A stretch of 64,000 nucleotides of DNA from Sinotaia quadrata. Taxonomy: Eukaryota; Mollusca; Gastropoda; Architaenioglossa; Viviparidae. Location of the stretch: contig CM054177.1 of the NCBI GenBank assembly GCA_028829895.1, positions 43,728,664 through 43,792,663 on the forward strand. Reading direction: 5' to 3'. Under the pieces are notes generated by a model that saw nothing but the letters and a program-made list of their open reading frames with translations, made no database searches and was not told where the DNA came from. Made by a program: the position numbers and the translations under genes. Shown here piece after piece: positions 1 through 12,500 of the stretch. The stretch's first letter is position 1. Every line of letters starts with the position of its first letter.

Positions 1-2067
1 CAGAGACTTCCTTGTACCAGAATTTCATCTATGTAGTTGTCACGGGAAAAGCGTGGAGCCAAAATTGTATTTTATTTCATGGTCTGCAGAGACCACTAAC
101 GGACTAAGGGAAGTAATCCCTGTCAAAAACTTGTATAATTTGTTCACCAGTATCTCAACTAGCCCATACAGACGTTTGTAGACATACTGTGTATCTCATT
201 TCATGCATATATTATATATATATATATTCAAGGAGATTTATATACATTGGGTGAATGCAGAGTATTCATGTGCATGAATGACACTTGGTTTACGAGCCAA
301 ATAGCTAATGCGCAGTAGATTTTGCCTTAGCAAGCAAGATGAATGCAGGTAAAGTGTGTGCATCAGTGAATTATTATCATGAGGTGCGAACTTCTAGAAC
401 CTTCTGAGACTCTTAGGAAGAAGTATATAAGGGAGGGAGCGAGATTAGAATTATCGTGATGAACACGGGAATTATATATGAAGACACTAACTTCATTTTT
501 GTGGTGAAACCTCGTAATCGGAAACGGAAATTTTGGAGATATCTCTTTCCACCTGATTCTTCATCCGTCGACCACCAAGTATTAAAATGAGGCAACTTTT
601 TAAAATATATCCTTGCAAAGTGAAAAGTTCGACCTTCAAGAGAGCTTATGTATGCGATGTCAGTTGCAGGCAGTTAATGACAGATGAGCTGTTTCATCTC
701 TCTGTCTGAGCTTTGTTTCGAAGTTCCTATTCCATGGTGGAGAGATAATAATTTTGGAAGTCCTATGGATCCAAGAGGTATTATGTCCATAGACGTGATG
801 ACACATTTCACTAGAAGAATCATCTGGTAATTTCATATATCATTGAGGTTTTCTGTCATCACGGTAACCAGGGAAATCAGCGATAATTACCAAAGGCCAA
901 AGCACAGCTCTGCCAAATCTGAGATGGTGACTTGATATGCAGATCTTTGCTGTCAAGCAAAGTAATGATTGGTCATCTTCTCTTTGAAGCACCCCTTATG
1001 AGTGACGCATGAGATTATGTCACCTCCCTTCAAACATTGACAGTACTAAGTGAGTAGTTAAAATAGAAGGCAAAAGTGCACCTAGAACTGTATAGCTGAT
1101 TTAAGAATAAGAACATTTAATTGTATTCTTGTCAGACTGATATTCATTATCATTGTTATTGATATGTGATATGAACTTAAATATTGTGGTAAATCCACAC
1201 CTATTTTGTATATGAATTGTTGTTCGTGATAACAGTGTAATTTACCGCATAAGAATTGTATATTTACTTTTATTTTCACTTTCTTTGAATTTCATAATTT
1301 TCACCCCCTTTTCCCACAGAGTGTATGACATTGGAAAGATGTATACATGATTTAACAACTGTGTGAAATAGAAACACCTCAATTAGGTTAATAAAACCTA
1401 ATTTTCACTTTCTAACAGTTTGTTATTCACAGTTTTTGAGAGGAGCAAAGGGGCGAAAGAATTCGTATTTGTATTGTTTCATTCCATTTGTCTGTTCGTC
1501 CAATATTCGCTATCATCACACTCGCACACACAGCCAATAAAACGTTCCTTTGCATGACAGAATAAACTGGGCCCCACCCAACCATCAATGGTGTCTGTGT
1601 TTTTGGTAACATCTTAAAGATGACACATTACTGGCACATATCACGAGCTTTCCGCTCCCCTGGGAGAACAGCCGGTCGAGACCTCCCTGGGTCTCCGTAG
1701 TTAAGCATACTTTGACACCATACACCAATAGAGCGCACTTACTCACTGGGGGTAGAGACTTCAAGAATCTACTATGATCGAGGCGGTTTATAAATCGATA
1801 AACCAAAAGATTTAGGTAAAACAAAGGACTGTTTCTTCCCTATAAAATATAATCTGGGAACAAATGCTAAGCTTAAGTTTATTCATCTCTAACTCCATTC
1901 TTACTTACATTCAAGTCTCAACTTACAGTTTCCTGCAATACTATTTATTTGCCCAATACATGCGTATAGCATAATAAATACAACATGACAACTTTATAAA
2001 CGTGTTCACTAGAAACAATGTCAAGTGTTTAGCATACTACATGCAAGCAACATAAGTCTCAGTTTGT
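1..2067. other. No gene identified
   Basis: The missing 3' exons of the SLC22 gene would be expected here or beyond the edge. Only a 28 bp candidate (918-891) was noted and not accepted. Confidence 0.5.
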
Positions 2068-2505
2068 AGAAATAATAGTCTACTCACAAAATACAATTCT
2101 ACGTAACATGTAAGTATAACATATGAATAGCAAAATGCACAAAATATTTTTGCTCAATCAGTCAACTCGCCATTAAGTTAATGACCCCCATTCATGACCG
2201 AATATGCACTCCAAATTCAAAGTGATTAGAAAATAAATTATTTTCAATAGATAAACTTTGATAGCCCATTGGCTGGTCTCGTTCTTATAAATCTTGACCA
2301 GTGGATAATAAAAACTACTTATCTATCTAAATCTGGTTTAGACTACCTCAGCTAATCTAGCATATTCTCCACTTGAATTGTTTACTCCAACTCTTGTAAC
2401 TTACAAAACTATCATCATCATTAGTGCCCAACATTGGGTCACTTTGACATTTAATAATTTGTGTAACAATTAAGTTTAGAAATAGGGATAGGCAAATTTA
2501 CTTCA
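2068..2505 (-). repeat. Dispersed repeat family, copy 1
   Basis: About 440 bp that matches, on the opposite strand, 25138-25592. Shared blocks include GTAAATTTGCCTATCC at one end, GAGTAGTTTTTATTATCC and GACCAGCCAATG inside, and GTAGACT at the other end. Likely a non-autonomous mobile element; no coding capacity or clear inverted ends seen. Confidence 0.75.
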
Positions 2506-2520
2506 CCACAATAATATATG

Positions 2521-2584
2521 TATCATCCATCCACCCATCCATCCGTCCGTCCGTCCGGTCTATCTATCTATCTATCTATCTGTC

Positions 2585-2615
<31 letters not shown>

Positions 2616-2665
2616 ATCTATCTCTCTGTTTGTCTGTCTGTCTGTCTGTCTATCTATCTACCTAC
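2521..2665. repeat. Compound CATC/CTAT/CTGT microsatellite at the SLC22 exon 8 donor
   Basis: Tetranucleotide tract whose edge forms the donor itself (minus strand GTAGGTAGATAG). Confidence 0.85.
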
Positions 2666-2800
2666 CTGCTGGACAACCAGTACAGGACGAATGTTGAGGG
2701 AAATTCCATCAGTGACGTCAGGAAGTAGTTGAGAAAACGGTTTCCGTGTAAAGTCGTTGACATAAGGTAGAGAGCAAAGAACGCTAAAGCGCAGGTAAAC
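2666..2800 (-). CDS. SLC22 exon 8: TM7-TM8
   Basis: The 135 bp exon encodes FTCALAFFALYLMSTTLHG then NRFLNYFLTSLMEFP and ends in VLYWLSS plus AG (Arg). It matches the SLC22 GNIYLNFxxSGLVEIPAY segment. The donor GTAGGTAGATAG is itself the first unit of a tetranucleotide repeat running to about 2521. The next exon (expected GRR, TM9) was not found with confidence. Confidence 0.88.
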
Positions 2801-4787
2801 CTAAAATGACAGTGCAAAGGCGATAACCAGATAAATATTCCTAATAAATTCATGCTAATTTTTAACCATAAAAATAAAATATTCGTTATTTTATTCGAGC
2901 AGTGTTGGCTATCTAGTATACAAAAATGATTACAAATCTCAAGTCAAGACTACTGCTGATTTTTTTTGGGGGGGACGAGAATACAGTTCACATTTCTCTG
3001 GCTAAGTTTGGTGTAAACTTTTCTGTGGCTAAGTTTGGTGTAAATTTTTCTCTGGCTAAGATTGCTATAATCTCTCAGGTTAAGATTATTGCAAACATTT
3101 CTCTGGCTTAAATTACTGTTCACATTTCTCTGGCTGAAATAACTGTTCACTTTTCGCTCGCTAAAATAACTATTACATTTTCTCTCGCTAAAATAACTAT
3201 TACGTTTTCTCTCGCTAAAATAACTATTACGTTTTCTCTCGCTAAAATAACTATTACGTTTTCTCTCGCTAAAATAACTATTACGTTTTCTCTCGCTAAA
3301 ATAACTATTACATTTTCTCTCGCTAAAATAACTATTACATTTTCTCTCGCTAAAATAACTATTACGTTTTCTCTCGCTAAAATAACTATTACATTTTCTC
3401 TCGCTAAAATAACTATTACGTTTTCTCTCGCTAAAATAACTATTACATTTTCTCTCGCTAAAATAACTATTACATTTTCTCTCGCTAAAATAACTATTAC
3501 GTTTTCTCTCGCTAAAATAACTATTACGTTTTCTCTCGCTAAAATAACTATTACGTTTTCTCTCGCTAAAATTGCCGCTAACTTGTATTGTTTCTGGAAA
3601 GATTACCGATCACTTTTGTCTCGCCACTAGTGGGTAGTCTTCTATGGAATCCTCGAAATTAAGACAAATATTCCCAGCTGAGAAAGAAATTGACAAAGAC
3701 GAAAAACTACTTACCATGAAAACCAAAGCACCAGGGCGTTGATAAGTAATTGTTTGTGTCGAAATATGTCGAAGAGAGTTAATTTTTCACCAGATGTTAG
3801 CTCTGTCGTTGGTTGTAACAAATCATGACTTTTATCACCCGTCATTCCACTCTGGATTTGTGCAGAGATGGCATTATTTTCTTGCAACAGAAGAGAGCAC
3901 ATACAGCTAGAAACTGTGGTTATTAGAAAATGTTTCAGACAGTATATTTATGGCTTCATTTGTACTTTCGTCATATCTTGAATAAACTTATTTCGTTTTA
4001 ATTTCCGTTTGATTAATTAATTTTTATTTATTTCCATAATCAAAAGAATTTTAGTTTCATTGCTTTGCATATAAATATTTTTCGTCCCTACGCCATTCAC
4101 CCAGGAGGTGTGTTCTTTGCTATTCTGTCTATAGTGATACCCCTACCGCCCCACTACTGTCTAGGACTTTCTAACGTCTGAGGATTAGCGATCTCACATA
4201 ATGATTGTTGGACCACCCAAACACCAAAACTTAAAATAATTAAAATAAAAGGAACACAGACAAATTCATAAATAAAATAACCAACCCATCAGCAATATTA
4301 ATTTAATCAAATCCAACAACTAAAAGCAAAAAATACATAGGAATCAAACTCCAACAGCTAAAGTAATTACATAGGAATCAAACTCCAACAGTTAAAGTAA
4401 TTACATAGGAATCAAACTCCAACAGCTAAAGTAATTACATAGGAATCAAACTCCAACAGCTAAAGCAGTAAGTACGCGGAAAATAAATACGAGAAACAAA
4501 AACACTATAAAGAACTATCTACACAGAACAAACATTATAGAGTAGACATACCTCCGCACCCCAATCACCTTCCAAACACCCTTCAAAAACCGCCCCCCCC
4601 CCCCGCGTGAAATAGGACTCTGCCGGAAGCGCTTCCCATAAATTAAGAAGTATTTTTACACTTCCATTGCCCCTTGAATACTCTAGTTATATATTCCCTA
4701 TTAATCTGATGATACTATTCTCGCACAAGACCCAAACTTACAGCCTGACAGGACTTTTGCTGTAAACGTCTGAATTGTGCTTACGCG

Positions 4788-4821
<34 letters not shown>

Positions 4822-6498
4822 TGCTCATGCATATACACAAGTGCGCACGGACATACATTCACACTCACACGCACGCACACAAACTTCTTACTGACAGTCT
4901 GCAGCACAGTGTCGTAGTTCTTGCAGTTTGTACGTGCGGCACGTCCTAGTACAGACAGCAATTCCTTTGTTTTCCCATTGGCTGCTAGCCAGCGAATAGA
5001 CTCGTCTAAGTACCTGTAGACAATAGAATTCAGAGGTCAGTACGATTTTGCAATTATTTTGTTTTCTCCTTGTCTGCTAGCCAGTAAATTTACGTCTACG
5101 TGACGTCAGGGAATAGAGTTGTCCTGTCAGCACGATTTTACAGCTGTGATCACTCTCGAGAGAACACACCCACGTCATATTGAGCACATTCAATTTATAC
5201 CAGGGGCCAGGACACACTTTTTTTTTTTTTTTTTTTTTTTAGCAGAAGAGCCGCACTGAGAATTAAGGTATAAGAACGAGCCGGCAAATAAATATACGAT
5301 GTTTCAATAAAATTTAATTTTCAATTAATTAAACAATTATAACTAGAATATTAAATAAGAACACATTGGAAAAAATAAGAAGTAAAAGATAGTTTTATTT
5401 ATATTTTGTTAATAGCAAATTCTATCAAGAATACAGACTCCAATTTATTTTAATAAAGTCACTATTTTAAAAGTCCAACATCAAATATGTGCTGTTCTAA
5501 TTCCAATTTTAATATTATGTGTTTAAGATCCGAACACCTAGCATATAAACGGTCGTGTGTATTCTTTAAAAAAAAATACAATAATATGTGAACATTCAAA
5601 TATTACAAAACAAAATCCCCATTAAGTACGCAAAGAGATAATTGAAAAGAATATCTGAGTAATGTAAAATTACACAAAATAAAGAACTATTTATAATTAG
5701 TGATACAACATTCCAGATAACTTCGATAACATGAGTAATTTGAAAAATGTAACATAAGGCAAATACACAAAATAAATATTTTAAAATGAAAGAAAAGTAA
5801 TATAAAACAAAATTATTTTTCTTAAAATTTCAGAGTTATGAAATATTAGATTTTTTAATAAATTGTCATATTGAGATTAAAGAGAAACAAAATAACCTTC
5901 ATATTATGATATAATACGCACATAATAATTACATCTTTAAAGAAAAACAAAACCATTTACAAATAAATTGTTAATGATAAAATCAATATTTATTATAAGT
6001 ATGTACTCTATATACGCGTGGGGTCTTTACTCCATCACATATTTGTTAAAATATTATTATTAACTTGCGGGCCGCATAAATAGGTATGGCAAGTCGTAAT
6101 TTTGCTCAGGCCTGATTTAGTCCATTGAAAATATTCTGAATTTAAGTAACATTTGGCACGTAGACAAACATTGATGAAATGACGTGTATAAAGAGTAACG
6201 TCACACACAAGTAATGCCTTGAGTACGCAAGCTTTGCATACAGTATTAACTACTGATGACAATTGGTAAAAATAGCAGCACACCAAATGGCAATTTCAAA
6301 ACCAAATTGCAATGCAATCACGCAGAGAGAACAGACTACAGATGAAACCAACAAATGATTGACGAACACACCTAATTGAATAACACAAGCAATGGATGAT
6401 GAACACAACAAGCACATGCCAAACTTAGTCAATGAGCAATGAACACAAACGTCATATCCTATCTACAGGATACCTTTAATGAGATGAAACGAATAAGA

Positions 6499-6543
<45 letters not shown>

Positions 6544-9500
6544 GAGAGTGAGCTCCCATTTTTGTGTTGTCAGTATCAGGTAGGATCTGCTCAGCTGTTC
6601 CGCATGCACACCACCATTGATGTTTGGCCTTTTTTTTTTTTATTGCGCATGCAAGGGTTGCGATTGGTTGAAGTGTTTGTCTGTGCTATTGTGTATGGAA
6701 ATGGAACCTGATGGACAGCACAGGACAATACAATACAGGCGTCACACATCACCGTCTGAAAACAATGCAGGCGAGATATTGCTTTGTAGGAGGATATAAA
6801 TTTAACTTTATTACTCTATGGGTTATCCTTTCATGCAATGACTCATAATCACCCCTCTTGCAAAAATCATTCAAACGTAAACACACTACTGACTGGCTAC
6901 TTTCCACATAGGCGTGTGGGCACTTAAAATGGCAATGATCAAACGAAAGGGTATCCTTCTTTTCCTTGGCAAAATTATGATGCAATGTGATAACGTAAAT
7001 CAGGTACACTCCCTTTTTATCCCAGACTGTAGTCCGATGACTGAGGATTCCAATAAACAAGAGAAACGCACAGCACAGTTCATGCAGCGTATGAATAGTT
7101 TTCCTGCATACATTTCTTTTACCTCAAGGCAAAGATGGTCACTGAATAACTGAATACTGAAATACAGGATACCTACATACATTTCTTTTACCTCAAGGCA
7201 AAGATGGTCACTGAATGACTGAATACTGAAATACAGGATACCTACAGTGCACTTTAGTTCTGTCTTACATAATCTATACATTTGGCAAAATACATCTTAC
7301 AGAAATTTAAATATCTCAAAATAATGTTTCTTTCTCATTAATCCTTTCACTCAGCATTACAATGGCAAGACTTGTATACACACACACAGACACACACACA
7401 GACACACACACACACACACACACACTCACACACACACACACACAACACATGAGATTAGCAATAAGTCTCAACTCTACACTCATAATAAACAATATATATT
7501 AATAATAATAGCCACAGTATAATTGTCAAAAGTATAGCAGGGTATGTTAGTGATATATATATATATATATACTTTATATTTTCAACTAGTAAAAGTAAAA
7601 CATTTAGATTTCATTCCTCCCGACGCATCTGTTGACACAAAGCATACGTGACCTGCTTCTGGTCGCTTAACTACCGAAATAAGGTCAGCGAAAAGTCGCA
7701 CTTGGTTACAATAACAAACAAACAAAAAATAATATCTTTTTGGTAAATTTTTTAAAACTCCCTTTCCCGCTGAGAATGACTAATGGAATTTAAATAATTA
7801 ATTAAATAAACATGCCTGTGGCACTTCTGCACTTAGTCTCCTACAAAAAATACTCCAAACATTCTCCACGTCAAGGGTACACAAGTGCACCATTTTGTTT
7901 CTTCCATATTCAAGTATCGGAATGCATTGGATAAATTATAACATATATTTACAGTTACCTAGAAAGGTACAAGCACCTGAACTACAACAATATACAAAAG
8001 GATACGAAACTGTAACACGGCAATTCAAGCAGTATACATCTCAATTACAGCGACACATTTACCGTTATGTTTCTGCAGTTTATCAAAGTACGTATTGCAA
8101 CACATAGTGATTTTACGTACCATTATACTTATTGATTTCACTGATTATACACCAGTAATTACGTACTATTAGGCTTATTGATTTGACTGATTATACACCA
8201 GTAATTACGTACTATTAGACTTATTGATGTGACTGATTATACACCAGTAATTACGTACTATTAGACTTATTGATGTGACTGATTATACACCAGTAATTAC
8301 GTACTATTAGATTTAGTGATTTTACTCATTTAACACCAGAATATTCGCACTACAACGTCAATATATTTTACTGATTATACACCAATATGTACATACTATT
8401 CTTCTTGTAACTTCTTGTTTAGAATTATTCTACTATATAACTCGATAGTTATGAAAACACTAAGAGATAACCAGCTCACCACATCTGAAGAAAAGCAACG
8501 AGAGACACGCAAGACACAGCATACTGCAGGTATCGCCATGGGTAGTCTCGCAACAAAAAGGCGAAAGGTGTCAAGAGGACCGCACCCAGAAACCAAGCTG
8601 TGGCGGTGAAGAGAATGCTAATGGTGCGATGCTCTGTGGGCAAAATCTCTACCGTCAAGGTATGAATACTTGTTACGACACCCTAGTGTAAAGAGAAAGA
8701 AAGTAGAAAACACTCTGTTATCAAGGTTTGAGTACTTGTTACCACACCCTAGTGTAAAGAGAAAGAAAGTAGAAAACACTCTGTTATCAAGGTTTGAATA
8801 CTTGTTACCACACCCTAGTGTAAAGAGAAAGAAAGTAGAAAACACTCTCTGTTATCAATGTTTGAGTACTTATTATCATACCATGGTGTAAAGAAAAAGA
8901 AAGAAGACTATTCTCTATTATCAAAATTGAAAAACTTGTTATCACATCCTGGTGTAAAGAGAAAGAAACAAGAAGAATATTCCTTGTTATCATATTCTGA
9001 TGTAAAAAGAAAGAAGACTATTCTCTATTATCAAAATTGAAATACTTGTTAAACACACTGGGGTAAGGAGGACGAATGATGAAGAAAAACACTCTCTATC
9101 AGCAAGATAAAAAATATTTGTTAAACACCCTGATTTAAAGAAAAAGGAAAGGTATAAAACGCTTCTATTATCAACGTAGAAATAAGTGTGACTGCACCCC
9201 AAGGAAAAGAGAAAGAGAAAAAAATCTCTATTATCAACGTCGAAATACAGTCATGTTACAAAACTTTGATATAAGTTGGCGTACTTGTTTATCGCACCTG
9301 ATATAAAGAAAAACAAATGAGAAAAATCTCTCTGTAACAAGGTACAAATCATGTTATAACACATTGGTGAAATGAATAAAACAAAGAAGAAACTCTCTGT
9401 TAGCAAGGTAAAAAAACTTATTACAACACACTTGTGAAATGAACAAGAAAGATAAAAAACTCTGTCATTAAATTAGAAGTATTTGTGTGTTGTAACATCA

Positions 9501-12500
9501 CTCCCCTGCACCATTAATTTAAGGATAATAGAAAGAAGAAAAACCTTTATTATCAAGTAGAAGTGCTTCTTCGAACACCCTAGTATTAAGAGAACATAAT
9601 TTTATTACTTAACTATCTTCTAGGTGTAAGATTTATGCAGTTTCAATGATTGACTAAAGTGAACAGCGAGAATAATTTAATTAATATGACATATATATCA
9701 CTATGACTTGTTTTCTATAACAGCCATAGGATATGTTTACAATTCAGAAAAATATAAGGCAAAGAACACACTATTTGACGAAGAGAGAGAGAGAGAGAGA
9801 GAGCGTGTGTTTTAGAGAGAGAGACCTAGTGAGCGAGAGATGTGGGCGGAAAGGAGAGACAGAAGACAGAGACACTGGACAAAGATAGAGATAGAGCCGG
9901 GGGCACATGAAAATGATAGAGACCGAAACAGGGACACGGGACAAAGATAGAGATAGAGAGACAGGGCACGGGACAAAAAAGGAGACAGAGACCGAAACAG
10001 GGACACGGGACAAAAAAGGAGACAAAGGTAATTTGGATTGCGCGTAAAAGCACGAAGGTAATTTTGATCATTCGACTTGACCTTACGGTCGTAACAATTT
10101 CGTTTCAAAGTTAAAAGTTTCCGACAACAAGTTACTACTTTTAAAACTTCAATGCTTTACTGTGCTAATATGATCTAGAGAAATTTTCACTTTACCTGCT
10201 GAAAGCAACCCACAACGAATTTCAGGAATGCAAACACTGGAAAGGATGGTGCGAAACCAATTGCCAAGCCAACAACCAACAGCCCTAATTGTGATCCAGT
10301 CAGAACTCTCTTTCGTCCAAATCTACCGCACGTATACAAGGAAATGTACAGACTTAAAAATAATTTTCAAATTCTTGTTAGATTATTACCTTAATATACC
10401 AGATCAAAATATCCCCCTCCCCTTCCACCAAAGAAAAAGAAAAGAAAACAACCGGAAAAATCAAAGAAACATAAAGAAATACAGGAACTAACTAAAAACT
10501 GCGATTTTAAAAACCTGTAGCATTTGATACACTTGTTGTCAACAGTGATAATCTTTGACTCATTATATATGGACACTATACAGCGATAACCTCTATTTCT
10601 GTACACAGAGAGTTTAAAAAGCGCTATCCTGTTTCAGTACAAGCACATTTTTTTATTATTTCATTCTTTACAGGCTTACTTAACGTACACAAATACATTT
10701 TTAAAGACAGACGAAGAGCCTTTCACTTTACCTGTTTAAGTAAACAGCTTACCATGTATTTCTACCATGTATATGTGTATATATTTGCATAAGTGTATGT
10801 ATATGTCTTGGGATAGGTAAGTGCATAAGATGTATGTGTATTTGATATTTGATGTATATGTGTACATGTATATTGTAAACGAATGTGTATATGGATATGT
10901 ATATGAATGTGTATGTATGTGTTTGTGTATGTGTATGTGTATAATGTATATGATGTATATGTGAATATATGTATATGCATTTGTATGTCTGTTTTATGGT
11001 GTAAGTGTATACACCATGTGTATGTGTATATGCATGCGCATATTATGTATACGATGTGTATGTGTATGTATATATGTGCGTGTATATGTATGTGTATACG
11101 TATATGTTTATGTTTGTTTATGTATGTATATGTATAACATGCATATATGAACTATAATTGTGCATGCCAGAACAATTAGTGTAATTCACAATTATGATTG
11201 TGAAAAAGTAAAATAGTAATTTAATTGTATTCTTGAAATCTGAAATACATTTGTGGTCGTTTGCCTTATACTCTCATGGTTTCTAAGGGCGTACATTGTC
11301 TGCATATAATTTTATTGTTATTATTCATAACATTAAAATATTCTTTAATAAATGCTTATATATTGTCCTGAAATGTATTCTGTTTTTCTGGTACTGACAT
11401 TAAGTACTTAAGACGTCCTGTTCCAGCGCAATCCTTATATACTCTTCAGATATTCTGTCCTTGCGAAGACATTACACAATTGTCAGACATCCTGTTGTAA
11501 TGCAATAATTATATACTTGTCAGACATCTTGTTCTAATGCAATAATTATATACTTGTCAGACATCTTGTTCTAATGCAATAATTATATAATTGTCAGACA
11601 TCCTTTTGTAATGCAATAATTATATAATTGTCAGAGATCCTGTTGTAATGCAATAATTATATAAATGTCAGACATCCTATTGTAATGCAATAATTATATA
11701 ATTTTCCTGTTTTAGTACAAATATATAATGATCAGGTATCATGTTCTAGGGCAAATATTATATTTTTTTCATACAGCATATTCTAACCAAGACATTATGT
11801 ACTTGTCAGACATTATATTTTAGCCAAAAATTATATAATTGTCAAACATATTCTAGCAAAGACATTACATACTTGTCAGATATCGTGTTCTATCGAAGTC
11901 ATTATATAAATGTGATACATAGCGTTCTAGCGCAGCAGTCACATATTAATGCCTAGCGTAGACGTAATACACCAGATATTATGTTTACTTAGAGAAGACA
12001 TTGTGTACCTCTTCGAAGACTTGTGTACTTTGTGTAGACATTATGCACCTCTTAGATAGCATGTGTACTTCTTACAGGCATTATATACCTCTTAGATAAC
12101 ATGTATACTTCGTACAGACATTATGTACCTCTTAGTTAACCTGAGAAATTCGTGTAGACATTAAACTTGTGTAAATTGTGTAGAGTGTAGACAATATGCA
12201 CCTCTTAGATAGCATGTGTACTTCTTACAAATATTAAGTACTTCTTAGATAACATGTGTACTTTGTGTAGACAATATGCACCTATTAGAAAACCTGAATA
12301 CTTGGTTTAGATATTATGTGCTGCATAGATAACCTGTGTACTGCGTGTAGACATTATGTATCTTTTAGATAACCTGTATACTTCGGTTAAACATTATGTA
12401 CCTCTTAGACAACCCCTGTACTTGGTGTAGATTTAGTGTACCTCTTTGGAAACCTCTGTACTCTGTGTAGACATTGTGTACCGTTTAGATAACTTGTGTA

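Noticed and set aside
891..918. 28 bp candidate SLC22 exon (acceptor CCATCTCAG, then FGRAVLWPL)
   Set aside because: Phase and FGR motif fit, but it is very short, the donor is weak and the following frame stops; chance is likely.
1500..1562. Possible SLC22 TM9 segment (NVLLAVCASVMIANIG)
   Set aside because: Hydrophobic and in phase with exon 8, but lacks the GRR motif and has no clear donor.
1640..1760. 5S rRNA- or tRNA-like sequence (CCGTAGTTAAGCA)
   Set aside because: Only a short block resembles 5S rRNA; the rest does not fold or align.
11440..11700. CRISPR-like array
   Set aside because: Direct tandem repeats without unique spacers, in animal DNA.
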